Source of the DNA: Nitrosospira sp. Nl5 | GTDB taxonomy: Bacteria > Pseudomonadota > Gammaproteobacteria > Burkholderiales > Nitrosomonadaceae | Assembly (NCBI RefSeq): GCF_900102495.1 | Contig: NZ_FMVQ01000001.1 | Span: forward strand, 186,001-250,000 | Length of the DNA stretch: 64,000 nt | Direction of reading: 5' to 3' | Shown here: positions 8,218 through 16,565 of the stretch, piece after piece | Position numbering within the stretch: position 1 is the first letter of the stretch | Layout: each line of letters opens with the position of its first letter | Translations under genes and position numbers: made by a program | The notes under the pieces: model-generated | The model's input: the letters and a program-made list of their open reading frames with translations, nothing else | What the model was told of the DNA's origin: nothing | Databases searched by the model: none

Positions 8218-9567
8218 ATGGCTAAACCGAAATCCATATATTCCTGCAGTGAATGCGGCGGCCAAACGTTGAAATGGCAGGGTCAGTGCCCCCATTGCCA
8301 GGCATGGAACACGCTGGTCGAAGCTGTCGCTGAGAAAGCCGTATCGCGCTTCACTCCCGTATCCGAAACCGGTCAAGTGCAGAATCTGGGCGAAGTGGAA
8401 GCAGGGGAGGAGCCGCGTTATTCCACGGGTGTGGCCGAGTTTGACCGGGTGCTGGGTGGTGGTCTGGTGCATGGGGGGGTGGTATTGCTGGGAGGTGATC
8501 CAGGCATCGGTAAATCCACGCTGTTGCTGCAAGCGCTATGCCATATGTCAGTCATGCGGAACGTGCTGTACGTGAGCGGAGAGGAGTCAGCGCGGCAGGT
8601 GGCGCTGCGGGCGAAACGCCTGGCGCTGGATGCGCAAATCGTGCACTTGCTGGCGGAAATCCGGTTGGACAGAATCCAGTCTGTACTGGCCGAACGCAAA
8701 CCCGACGTCGCCGTCATCGATTCGATTCAGACGGTTTATTCCGACGTGCTGCAATCCGCGCCCGGCTCGGTAGCACAGGTGCGCGAGTGTGCTGCGCAGT
8801 TGACACGGCTGGCCAAGGCCAGCGGCATCTGCATTATCCTGGTGGGCCATGTGACCAAGGAAGGAGCGCTGGCGGGGCCGCGCGTGCTGGAGCACATGGT
8901 GGATACGGTGCTCTATTTCGAGGGCGATACCCATTCCAGTTTCCGCCTGATCCGCGCATTCAAGAATCGTTTCGGCGCGGTGAACGAACTGGGCGTGTTT
9001 GCCATGGGTGAAAAAGGCTTGCGTGAAGTGAACAATCCTTCGGCGCTGTTTCTTTCTCATCATGGCGCCCAAGTGCCAGGCTCCTGCGTGATGGTGACCC
9101 AGGAAGGCACTCGCCCGTTGCTGGTGGAAATCCAGGCCCTGGTGGATGAAGCGCATGCGCCGAATCCCCGGAGACTAAGCGTGGGGCTGGAACAGAACCG
9201 GTTGGCGATGCTGCTGGCGGTGTTGCACCGCCACGCGGGGATCGCGTGTTTTGACCAGGACGTATTTGTCAATGCCGTCGGTGGGGTGAAGATTACCGAG
9301 CCGGGAGCCGATCTGGCGGTATTGCTTGCTATCGTTTCCTCCCTCAAGAACAAGTCGTTGCCGGAAAAAATGGTGGTGTTTGGCGAAGTCGGGCTGGCTG
9401 GAGAAGTGCGCCCTGTCCAGCGCGGACAGGAGCGGCTGAAGGAAGCCGCAAAGCTGGGCTTTATTCAGGCCATCATCCCCAAGGCCAACAGGCCGAAACA
9501 GCCGCTCATCGGCATGGAGATCATTGCGGTGGAGAGGGTGGAGGAAGCGGTTGCGAAAATGCGCTGA
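8218..9567 (+). CDS. radA: DNA repair protein RadA
   Basis: RadA is a RecA-like ATPase that promotes branch migration of recombination intermediates. The 449-residue product starts with the four-cysteine zinc motif (CSECGG...CPHCQAW), followed by Walker A GDPGIGKST and the RadA-specific KNRFG motif (AFKNRFGAVNELGVFAMGEKG). The C-terminal Lon-protease-like domain follows (KITEPGADLAVLLAIVSS...GEVGLAGEVRPVQRGQERLKEAAKLGF). ATG 8218 gives the standard MAKPK start; a TTG two codons upstream is less likely. The gene stands alone. Confidence 0.96.
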   Translation: MAKPKSIYSCSECGGQTLKWQGQCPHCQAWNTLVEAVAEKAVSRFTPVSETGQVQNLGEVEAGEEPRYSTGVAEFDRVLGGGLVHGGVVLLGGDPGIGKSTLLLQALCHMSVMRNVLYVSGEESARQVALRAKRLALDAQIVHLLAEIRLDRIQSVLAERKPDVAVIDSIQTVYSDVLQSAPGSVAQVRECAAQLTRLAKASGICIILVGHVTKEGALAGPRVLEHMVDTVLYFEGDTHSSFRLIRAFKNRFGAVNELGVFAMGEKGLREVNNPSALFLSHHGAQVPGSCVMVTQEGTRPLLVEIQALVDEAHAPNPRRLSVGLEQNRLAMLLAVLHRHAGIACFDQDVFVNAVGGVKITEPGADLAVLLAIVSSLKNKSLPEKMVVFGEVGLAGEVRPVQRGQERLKEAAKLGFIQAIIPKANRPKQPLIGMEIIAVERVEEAVAKMR

Positions 9568-9989
9568 AAATTCGGTCTGCGCAAATCTCTGCTGGTTGCA
9601 GGGACGTCTATAGCGGGTTATGAGTCCGGCAGCCACAGGTTTCGATTTTCACAGTTTGATATTTATATGGGCGGTGATTCGTTAAGCCTGCCATCAGGAC
9701 CGGATCATCGTTCTTGCGTTTGATAATCACGGCTGTTTTTTGCCGGCCTCGCCCGTCCACTCAAACCATCCGCCCACCTGGAATAATAATTCCACCTTCA
9801 CGAAACATGTGACGAAAACAGCGGCCCGTAAGCGCTTTCTCTACCCGTATAGAAAAACGCCGGAAATTCTTTCCGACGCTTTTCATCTTCAAAGCTTAAA
9901 TTCACAGCCCGTCCGCCTCGTTCCACCCCACGCTCGCGCAATGCCTTCCTCAGTCCGTATCAAACATGCTAGAGATGGACTCTAATGGG
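9568..9989. other. Gene-free stretch between radA and the PEP-CTERM gene
   Basis: The 422 bp between two convergent genes has no ORF with a plausible start or protein-like composition. At about 9858-9890, AAAACGCC...GGAAA and TTTCC...GACGCTTTT form an imperfect stem that could end transcription from either side. I see nothing else. Confidence 0.4.
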
Positions 9990-11147
9990 TTAGGCTGCGG
10001 TCATCTTCTTACGCTTGACGACAGCGCCCATGAGCGCCAGCCCAGCCAAGAGCATTGTATAGGTCTCGGGCTCAGGCACCGGGGTAAGGAGGTAAGCATA
10101 GCCATCACTGGCATTAGCGATGATTTGCCCTATATCGTTAATGCCTTGGGCGTCAGTTAAAAAGGGTCCATTTTCGAGCTTCACCAATTCGTTAAGATCC
10201 CTCATGCCATCCCCGTCCGGTCCTGTTATAAATGCATGCTTGCGATTTCCTATTGCTATGTCTGCCCAGCCAACCACTACTCCTTGTGAGTTAATGTCAT
10301 AGGCTTCGCTGTTTTTACCACCCAGCGTCCCAAGGTCCGCCATCTCGCTATTCGCATCCGTAATGAAGGCATGAAACGGAGATTCCAAACCAAATTCGGT
10401 GGTCGATGATCCCACGACTTTCCCCGCATCATTGACTGAAGTCGCAGTACTTTTATATCCACCCAGAGTGCCTAAGTCCAGCGCACTCGCGTGATTTGGG
10501 CTGGTAATGTATGCATGATGAAAACCGGAATTGAAGAGGCCAGACCCGACTACTTGACCGGAAGAGTTAATACTGTATGCCCTGTCACCCTCCCCATGTA
10601 GGCCACCGATCGGCAGCGGATTCAGGCCATCAGGGCCCGTGACAATTGCGTCAGTCCCTGTATGGAAGGGAGCATAAATATAACCGGACACCTGTCCGGC
10701 ATCGTTGATGCCTGTGCCCGCACTCATGTGCCAGTCCGTGATCGGTCTTATTCCTCTGCCGGTGTCGGTGATAAAAGCGAAAGGCACTATCGTCTGGCCC
10801 AGACCCGAGGGCGCCTCAGATATTCCGGTAACTTGGCCACTGGCATTGATAGCGTAGCCTTCGCTTGTATTTCCTCCAGGAAGGGCCCCAAGATCAACCA
10901 TGTCGAGGCCGTTGGCCTTGGTTACAAAGGCGTGATATTGGCCTACCATACCCGTATCTGAGTTTCCGGTTATCTGGCCAGATTCGTTGATATCAGTGGC
11001 GTACGTGCCGGGTCCGCCCAGGGTGCCAATGTTAAAAGAAGTGTAGCTTTGGGCGGATGCAGGGGCGGCCAAAACAAGTCCGCCGAGGGCCGCTCCAACG
11101 ATTGTGTTAAGCAGGCGTGTTTCTAAAAAACAGAGATAGGATTTCAT
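9990..11147 (-). CDS. PEP-CTERM sorted extracellular protein with HAF repeats
   Basis: The 385-residue protein has an N-terminal signal peptide ending near APASAQ. A body of six imperfect repeats follows, each with a GxINxxGQVxG element and an HAF-like triad (YHAFVT, PFAFIT, HHAYIT, FHAFIT, KHAFIT), spaced 45-60 residues apart. The C-terminus is a PEP-CTERM sorting signal: VPEPETYTMLLAGLALMG with a basic tail KRKK. Exosortase (EpsH/XrtA type) recognises such tails and the protein is expected to be processed and placed at the cell surface or in the exopolysaccharide matrix. No exosortase lies in this window. The repeats probably form a beta-propeller-like fold; ligand unknown. Confidence 0.9.
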   Translation of the reverse strand: MKSYLCFLETRLLNTIVGAALGGLVLAAPASAQSYTSFNIGTLGGPGTYATDINESGQITGNSDTGMVGQYHAFVTKANGLDMVDLGALPGGNTSEGYAINASGQVTGISEAPSGLGQTIVPFAFITDTGRGIRPITDWHMSAGTGINDAGQVSGYIYAPFHTGTDAIVTGPDGLNPLPIGGLHGEGDRAYSINSSGQVVGSGLFNSGFHHAYITSPNHASALDLGTLGGYKSTATSVNDAGKVVGSSTTEFGLESPFHAFITDANSEMADLGTLGGKNSEAYDINSQGVVVGWADIAIGNRKHAFITGPDGDGMRDLNELVKLENGPFLTDAQGINDIGQIIANASDGYAYLLTPVPEPETYTMLLAGLALMGAVVKRKKMTAA

Positions 11148-11278
11148 AATAATGGGACTCCAGTGTAAGTTGTTTCTGCGATTAATCGGTGCGTCCTCGT
11201 GTGAAGACCTGGGGTTACTACCTTTATCACCCTACAAGCAGTTTCCGTAAGTCGTAATTCAAATTCCTGCGAAGCAGC

Positions 11279-11316
11279 GGGACGTACGTAACCAGGTGGT
11301 AGAGCGTTACGTCCCG
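11279..11316. promoter_or_regulatory. Inverted repeat upstream of the PEP-CTERM gene
   Basis: GGGACGTA and TACGTCCC face each other about 20 bases apart, roughly 130 bases upstream of the PEP-CTERM start codon and just downstream of the BamE-like lipoprotein gene. It could be an operator or a terminator stem for the upstream gene; there is no T-run to favour termination. Confidence 0.35.
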
Positions 11317-11349
11317 AAAAACGGGAGGTGTCATTCCATGTCAATAGCA

Positions 11350-11739
11350 TTAATGGGCAATCCCGCTTTTTACCACCTCCTCTGTCTCCCGCATGGTGTA
11401 CTTCGAAACCACATCATGCTTGTTGAACATAACTACCAGCTCTTTGGTTTTTACGTCAGCGCCACTTGAAACCAAGCCGACAAGCGGGATGAAGTTTTGA
11501 GCCTGGGGGATTGCTCGCGCATGCTTGTAAGTCCAGATCTCGTTGCCAGCATCGGTAAAGCTGACAACGGAAGGCTGACCCAGCGCGGCAATAACCTGAT
11601 TTTTTGTGGTCTTGCCTTCCGTTATTTGCTGGGAAATTGTCGACTGAGTATGGTCTTTCAATTTCTCGTTTCCAAGCGTTGCGCAGCCAGCTACTAAAGC
11701 AACCAGAACTGTACCTGCAAAACTTTTTACTATTTTCAT
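11350..11739 (-). CDS. BamE/SmpA-like small lipoprotein
   Basis: The 129-residue product has a signal peptide with lipobox LVAGC (Cys about residue 19). It is followed by an SmpA/OmlA-type fold: TTKNQVIAALGQPSVVSFTDAGNEIWTY carries the helix-turn-GxP and strand pattern of this family. BamE itself belongs to the outer-membrane assembly complex, but many paralogues have other or unknown roles. Its position beside a PEP-CTERM protein and not in a bam context argues for a paralogue. A good Shine-Dalgarno (AGGAGGATAGGAA) precedes the ATG. Confidence 0.7.
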   Translation of the reverse strand: MKIVKSFAGTVLVALVAGCATLGNEKLKDHTQSTISQQITEGKTTKNQVIAALGQPSVVSFTDAGNEIWTYKHARAIPQAQNFIPLVGLVSSGADVKTKELVVMFNKHDVVSKYTMRETEEVVKSGIAH

Positions 11740-11898
11740 TTCCTATCCTCCTATGGACCTTCGTTAAAAGCAGCTTTATGAGTATTGCAACTGTGCTGCG
11801 AGTTGATGTTATTTATCTAATCAAGTACTGCCGCTCCTCTTACAATCCCAGTTCATCATTGAAACTGGCCGCGCGGGTGGCCTCAGGATCAATATCGT

Positions 11899-12666
11899 TT
11901 AGCCACCCCCACATCCGCCGCCACATCCGCCACCACACCCGCCGCTGCCCGCAGCGGCCGTGTCTTCAGTAGCGTAGTCATTATCAAGGGGATGGTCGAA
12001 TCCGTCGGGGATAGCCAGGGCTGCGTCGAGGGCAAACAGGAAAGGCAGCTTGGACGGAGATCTTTGGTCGATTGCTTCCCACTTGCAGGCATACAGCCAC
12101 GCGACCTTCAACCCTTGGGCAATGGGTTTAGATTCCTTTAGGTCTTCCGCACGGGTGTGGTGGAGGAAACACCCCAGCCCGTTTTTGCAGAACTCCGCAT
12201 AGAGATGCGTGGACAGGATAAATGCGTGCCATGCAACGTCCACGACCCGGGAAGGCATGGCAACCATCAGCTGTCCTGCCGCATGGCATAATTGAAAATA
12301 CTGCCGTAGCCCTTCAATTATCGAAACCAACTGCTCGTCCGACAGATGCGGATAGCGTGCGGCGACCTCATCCTTGAGTGCGGACGGAAACTCGTAGGTT
12401 TCCAAAAAAACAGCTTGCTGTTTGCGTTTTTTCCTACTTAACCATACATGCGCAACCGATATCGGAATCGCGAGAATAAAAACCAGGCCCCAAATGCTTG
12501 CGGCTGAAAAGAAAGACTCCAGCGAGATATAAAACAAGAAACAGGCCGTTGCTAAAAACACCGGCCACAATCCAAGAGGTGCGTCGAAGAGGTATTGCTT
12601 TGGTTTCACCAAGATCGGGGCTAAATCAGGCTGCTTGTTGAGGTTCAAGTCCTCTATAGCGTTCAT
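11899..12666 (-). CDS. Membrane protein with Gly/Cys-rich tail, glycine-rich-domain-like (PF07173-like)
   Basis: The 255-residue product has two membrane segments near the N-terminus (about residues 31-50 and 56-75). A soluble domain follows with the signature VVDVAWHAFILSTHLYAEFCKNGLGCFLHH, the conserved W-H and HH core of glycine-rich domain-containing proteins. The chain ends in GGCGGGCGGGCGGG, three evenly spaced cysteines in a glycine run. Such tails could bind metal or be modified, but no function is established. ATG 12666 has a strong Shine-Dalgarno (AGGAGGAGACG). A 59-bp repeat shared with the cstA upstream region begins 62 bases upstream. Confidence 0.65.
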   Translation of the reverse strand: MNAIEDLNLNKQPDLAPILVKPKQYLFDAPLGLWPVFLATACFLFYISLESFFSAASIWGLVFILAIPISVAHVWLSRKKRKQQAVFLETYEFPSALKDEVAARYPHLSDEQLVSIIEGLRQYFQLCHAAGQLMVAMPSRVVDVAWHAFILSTHLYAEFCKNGLGCFLHHTRAEDLKESKPIAQGLKVAWLYACKWEAIDQRSPSKLPFLFALDAALAIPDGFDHPLDNDYATEDTAAAGSGGCGGGCGGGCGGG

Positions 12667-12727
12667 CGTCTCCTCCTAGATTTAAAAACGTATCAATGAT
12701 GTTGCAGCGCCTAAAGCCGTAGTGGGC

Positions 12728-12786
12728 CACAAGGAAGAAAGGAGCAAAATGGTGTTTCGGGTAGGAAGGCTCATCAAAATGATGAT
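12728..12786. repeat. 59-bp direct repeat, copy A
   Basis: It matches 15079-15137 at 54 of 59 positions in the same orientation; all five differences are transitions. It lies between the end of ybdD and the start of the Gly/Cys-tailed membrane protein. Read on the plus strand it contains GGAGCAAAATG, a ribosome binding site and start codon, but four of the five base differences from copy B change the encoded amino acid. Relative to the minus-strand gene starting at 12666 it occupies the promoter region. Confidence 0.85.
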
Positions 12787-12823
12787 CATCGCTGAGCCGT
12801 TAAGTAAAAAAACACCTGAGCTT

Positions 12824-13021
12824 CTAACAGCACCGTCCCACCTTCCCTCCATAGCGGGCTACCTGTCGCTCGCGAAAAAATTCCTGGTGAGTCATGACCG
12901 CCTGATCCGGATGCCTGTGGCGCATATGCTCGGCGTAGGCGCTGTATTCGGGTACACCCACCATCAAGCTCAGGCTTTGCCCCACAAGGCCCAGGCTTCT
13001 CTTGATCGTCATGGATAACAT
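12824..13021 (-). CDS. ybdD: YbdD/YjiX family small protein (CstA partner)
   Basis: The 65-residue product matches YbdD (DUF466): VGVPEYSAYAEHMRHRHPDQAVMTHQEFF, RERQVARYGGK and a terminal Cys-Cys pair (GRCC), as in E. coli YbdD. In E. coli YbdD is needed together with CstA-type carriers for pyruvate uptake. It starts 12 bases downstream of cstA with its own Shine-Dalgarno AAGGAG eight bases before ATG 13021, so the two form an operon. Confidence 0.9.
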   Translation of the reverse strand: MLSMTIKRSLGLVGQSLSLMVGVPEYSAYAEHMRHRHPDQAVMTHQEFFRERQVARYGGKVGRCC

Positions 13022-13033
13022 TCGGATATCTCC

Positions 13034-15040
13034 TTACTTTCCTTTTGAAAGAATCGTTCTGATGCCAAAAAACAGGATGCTGATCAGTACCAGCATGAAC
13101 ATGGCCGTGAGCGATGCATTGACATAATCATTAAAAATGACCTGCTGCATCTGGGCGGCGGATTTCGCGGGGGCAAGCAGGACCTCATCTGCGAGGGCCG
13201 TCGTATATGAATCCACATGCGCAAGGAAACCGATGCGTGGATTGGCGTGGAAAATCTTCTGCCAGGCGGCGGTAAGCGTGCACGCGATGACCCAGGCAGC
13301 GGGGACCATCGTGACCCATGCAAAACGGCTGCGTTTGGTCTTGAACAGCACGCAGGTGCAGAGAATCAGCGCAATGCCTGCGAGCATCTGGTTGGCGATG
13401 CCAAACAGCGGCCACAAGGTATTGATGCCACCCAAAGGATCGACCACCCCTTGGTAGAGGAAATAGCCCCATCCCCCTACGCACAGACCAGTTGCGATAA
13501 AGCTCGCGGCGATAGAATCCGTCCGCTTCATCGCCGGGATGAGCGTTCCCAGCAGTGCCTGTAGCATGAACCGTCCTACCCGCGTACCGGCATCTATCGC
13601 TGTTAGGATGAATAGCGCCTCGAACAGGATCGCGAAGTGATACCAGAACGCCATCAAGCTCCTTCCACCCATTACATCCGACAGGATCTGCGCCATGCCT
13701 ACCGCGAATGTCGGCGCGCCGCCAGTGCGGGAGATAATGGAATGTTCGCCCACGTCCTTCGCGGTCTGGGTGATCATCTCGGGCGTGACGTAAAAGCCCC
13801 ACTGGGATATGATTTGCGCAGCTGATTCCGGGGTTGTGCCGATGATTGCCGCCGGGCTGTTCATGGCAAAGTACACGCCGGGTTCCAGGCTGGAAGCGGC
13901 AACCAGAGCCATAATCGCGACAAAGGATTCCGTCAGCATCGCGCCGTAGCCGATGAAGCGGGCTTCAGTTTCGTTCCCGATCATCTTGGGCGTGGTGCCG
14001 GATGAAATCAGGGAATGGAAGCCCGATATCGCGCCGCAGGCGATGGTAATGAAGAGAAAGGGAAACAGACTCCCCGACCAGACTGGCCCCGACCCATCGG
14101 TAAATTGCGTGAAGGCCGGCATTTTAAGTTCGGGAGAAACGAAGAGAACGCCGATCGCAAGTCCGAGAATGGTGCCGATCTTGAGGAAGGTGGACAGGTA
14201 GTCGCGGGGTGCAAGTAACAGCCAAACCGGCAGAACTGAAGCAATGAAGCCGTAACCGATCAGCAGCCAGGTGAGCTGTTCGCCAGTCAGGGTAAACAAG
14301 GCAGCCAGCGAGGGGGTGTCCTGCACATACTGGCCACCCACTATCGCGAGTATCAGCAGGATAAAGCCAAGCAATGAGACTTCGCCGATGGCGCCAGGCC
14401 GGAGAAAGCGTGAGTAAACACCCATCAAGAGGGCGATGGGGATGGTGGCTGCCACAGTGAAGGTGCCCCATGGCGATTCGGCCAGGGCCTTGACGACGAT
14501 GAGTGCGAGCACCGCCAGGAGGATCAGCATGATGAAGAAGGTCCCGAACAAGGCAATCATGCCGGGGGCCCGCCCCATTTCCAGCTTGATCAGATCGCCC
14601 AGCGAGCGGCCATCACGGCGAGTGGAAATGAACAGCACAGTGAAGTCCTGCACTGCCCCCCCAAAGACCACGCCAGCTAGCAGCCAAAGCATGCCTGGCA
14701 TGTAACCCATCTGGGCGGCGAGTATGGGACCGACCAGCGGACCTGCCCCGGCGATTGCGGCAAAATGATGGCCGAACAGGACGTATTTGTTTGTAGGGAC
14801 GTAATCCAGCCCATCGTTGAATTTGTGGGCTGGCGTCATGTGTGCCGGGTCAAGCCTCAGCACACGCTCTGCAATAAAACGGCTGTAGAAACGGTAAGCA
14901 ATTGTGTAAACGCAGAGGGCAGCAATGACAATCCAGATGGCGCCGATTGATTCTCCCCGCTGCAGGGCAATGACAGCAAACGCGGAGGCGCCGACCAGCG
15001 CGAGCATAAACCAGCCACCCTTCCTTATTAAATGACCCAT
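13034..15040 (-). CDS. cstA: Carbon starvation protein CstA, pyruvate/peptide transporter
   Basis: The 668-residue polytopic protein (about 16-18 membrane segments) carries the CstA landmarks: FGHHFAAIAGAGPLVGP, GAVQDFTVLFIS, GAISGFHSLISSGTTPKMIGNE, GTRVGRFMLQ and NTLWPLFGIANQMLAGIAL. CstA/BtsT proteins import pyruvate and are also linked to peptide uptake. I chose ATG 15040 because GGAGAAAGAA directly precedes it; a TTG at 15055 is in frame but lacks a ribosome site. ybdD follows in the operon. A Cache-domain histidine kinase and its regulator are encoded divergently, a common arrangement that suggests carboxylate-responsive control of this transporter (inference). Confidence 0.95.
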   Translation of the reverse strand: MGHLIRKGGWFMLALVGASAFAVIALQRGESIGAIWIVIAALCVYTIAYRFYSRFIAERVLRLDPAHMTPAHKFNDGLDYVPTNKYVLFGHHFAAIAGAGPLVGPILAAQMGYMPGMLWLLAGVVFGGAVQDFTVLFISTRRDGRSLGDLIKLEMGRAPGMIALFGTFFIMLILLAVLALIVVKALAESPWGTFTVAATIPIALLMGVYSRFLRPGAIGEVSLLGFILLILAIVGGQYVQDTPSLAALFTLTGEQLTWLLIGYGFIASVLPVWLLLAPRDYLSTFLKIGTILGLAIGVLFVSPELKMPAFTQFTDGSGPVWSGSLFPFLFITIACGAISGFHSLISSGTTPKMIGNETEARFIGYGAMLTESFVAIMALVAASSLEPGVYFAMNSPAAIIGTTPESAAQIISQWGFYVTPEMITQTAKDVGEHSIISRTGGAPTFAVGMAQILSDVMGGRSLMAFWYHFAILFEALFILTAIDAGTRVGRFMLQALLGTLIPAMKRTDSIAASFIATGLCVGGWGYFLYQGVVDPLGGINTLWPLFGIANQMLAGIALILCTCVLFKTKRSRFAWVTMVPAAWVIACTLTAAWQKIFHANPRIGFLAHVDSYTTALADEVLLAPAKSAAQMQQVIFNDYVNASLTAMFMLVLISILFFGIRTILSKGK

Positions 15041-15078
15041 TTCTTTCTCCGACAATTAGCCCGATATTCGGAGTTTTT

Positions 15079-15137
15079 CACAAGGAAGAAAGGAGCAAAA
15101 TGGCGCTTCGAGTAGAAAGGCTCATCGAAATGATGAT
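15079..15137. repeat. 59-bp direct repeat, copy B
   Basis: It is the partner of 12728-12786 (54/59 identical, same orientation). It lies in the divergent region between cstA and the histidine kinase gene, 38 bases upstream of the cstA start. Its right two thirds form the 5' half of a short leader ORF that overlaps the kinase start codon. Together the two copies bracket the cstA-ybdD cassette. Confidence 0.85.
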
Positions 15138-15174
15138 GCGAGAAATAAAACCGCTCGATATAGTTACGCCATGA
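15100..15174 (+). CDS. 24-codon leader ORF overlapping the kinase start (candidate)
   Basis: ATG 15100 follows AAGGAG at an ideal spacing, and the frame ends at TGA 15172-15174, overlapping the kinase ATG at 15171 as ATGA. The peptide is charged and methionine-rich (RLIEMMMREIKP). The kinase start has no ribosome binding site of its own, so the leader may serve to bring ribosomes to it by translational coupling. The alternative is that the kinase protein is initiated independently and the leader is chance. Confidence 0.45.
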   Translation: MALRVERLIEMMMREIKPLDIVTP

Positions 15175-16541
15175 CCCTACGTGAAAAAATTGCCCTGTTT
15201 GCAGTTCTGCCGCTGGTGCTGGCGCTATGTGCTATCGCGCTGACAGTACGCCACCATGCAATATCGTTGTCTCAACAGCAGCGGGAGGTTATCAAGCCGG
15301 CCTATCTCGCGATGAAGGATGCTGAACTGAAGAATTATGTGGAATTCGCGATGCGAACAATCGCCCATCTCCATGAATCAGGCAGAACGGATGCAGAGGC
15401 CAGAGAGGAAGCCAGGGCCATCCTGGAGAAGATGGATGATGGGAGGGATAACTATCTATTCCTTTATAGCCTTGACGGCACGCTGTTGGCGCATCCAAAG
15501 CAGATAGAATCGGTGGGAGAGAACATGTGGAATTTTCAGGATCCTGCAGGAAAGTTCCTTATCCAGGACCTGATCCGCGTTGCACGGTCGGGGGGTGGTT
15601 TTGAAGATTATGTCTGGCCCAAATACTCTACAGGAAGTCTGGATCCAAAGCCCAAGCGAGCTTATGTGGTTGAAGTGCCGGGCTGGGGCTGGATGCTCGG
15701 TACCGGGGTTTACCTGGATGACATCGATGATGCACTGTCAGAAATCGATTCACGAGTATCCCGCAACATTGAGGACACGATGCTCTGGATTGCAGGAATT
15801 GCATTTCTCGCAATGGTTGTAATATTCCTGGGTCTGTTGCGCAACATCAGGGAGCGAACCGTATTGGACGATCGGCTCAGTGAAGCGAACAGCAACCTTA
15901 TGGCATTGACACAGCGATTAATAGATGCACGAGCGGAGGAAGAAACGAGAATTAAATACCTGCATGGTGGGATTCAATCAATGCTGACAGCGATAAAAGT
16001 GAATATTGAAGCTGCCTTGAGGGCATTGCCGCAGACGCCCCAGTTAATAAAGGAGTCTGCGTCATTCAGATCGGCCGCCAAGCAACTTGGTGGCGTCCTT
16101 GGTGACTTGCGTAAAATAATGAAGGGCACTTCCATCATCGATCCTAACCTTTCCTTGAGCGATCAGTTAAACGAACTGACTCTTGCCATGTCCACTGTTG
16201 CCACACCCATCGAGTTCGCTGCAGTCGGCGAAATAAAATATTTACCTTTGGAGGTCAATGAAGCTCTTTTTATGAGCGCAAAGACAGCGCTTGAAAATAT
16301 CATCAAGCACGCAGGAGCCAGCCGCGCATCTGTACTCCTCGAAGGCACAACAAGCTGCGTGAAGATGGAAATTCGCGACAATGGAAAGGGCTTTGATGTA
16401 GAGCTTGTTTACAACAATCCCAACTCGAGCATCGGTTTGCGCAGCATGAAGGATGACTTGAAGGTCGTCGGTGGGAAACTGGCCGTTACTTCTTCTCCAT
16501 CTGATGGTACGCGCCTGGTTGCTACCGTTCCTTATCCTTAA
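15171..16541 (+). CDS. Cache-domain sensor histidine kinase (HisKA_3/NarX-like class)
   Basis: The 456-residue protein has a first membrane segment at about 7-27, a periplasmic single Cache domain (about 45-200; YLFLYSLDGTLLAHP, WNFQDPAGK, GWGWMLGTGVYLDDID), a second membrane segment at about 204-224, a coiled linker, a dimerisation/histidine region and an ATPase domain. N-box ENIIKHA, G1 DNGKGFD and G2 IGLRSM are intact. The phosphoacceptor box reads LHGGIQS (His265): the Asp that usually follows His is Gly, and the Gln is shifted by one position. Cache domains of this type bind small carboxylates. The gene is next to its regulator and divergent from cstA, so it probably senses a carboxylate and controls uptake (inference). 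Confidence 0.85.
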   Translation: MTLREKIALFAVLPLVLALCAIALTVRHHAISLSQQQREVIKPAYLAMKDAELKNYVEFAMRTIAHLHESGRTDAEAREEARAILEKMDDGRDNYLFLYSLDGTLLAHPKQIESVGENMWNFQDPAGKFLIQDLIRVARSGGGFEDYVWPKYSTGSLDPKPKRAYVVEVPGWGWMLGTGVYLDDIDDALSEIDSRVSRNIEDTMLWIAGIAFLAMVVIFLGLLRNIRERTVLDDRLSEANSNLMALTQRLIDARAEEETRIKYLHGGIQSMLTAIKVNIEAALRALPQTPQLIKESASFRSAAKQLGGVLGDLRKIMKGTSIIDPNLSLSDQLNELTLAMSTVATPIEFAAVGEIKYLPLEVNEALFMSAKTALENIIKHAGASRASVLLEGTTSCVKMEIRDNGKGFDVELVYNNPNSSIGLRSMKDDLKVVGGKLAVTSSPSDGTRLVATVPYP

Positions 16542-16565
16542 ATCCTTTATTGCCCTGGCCCTATC

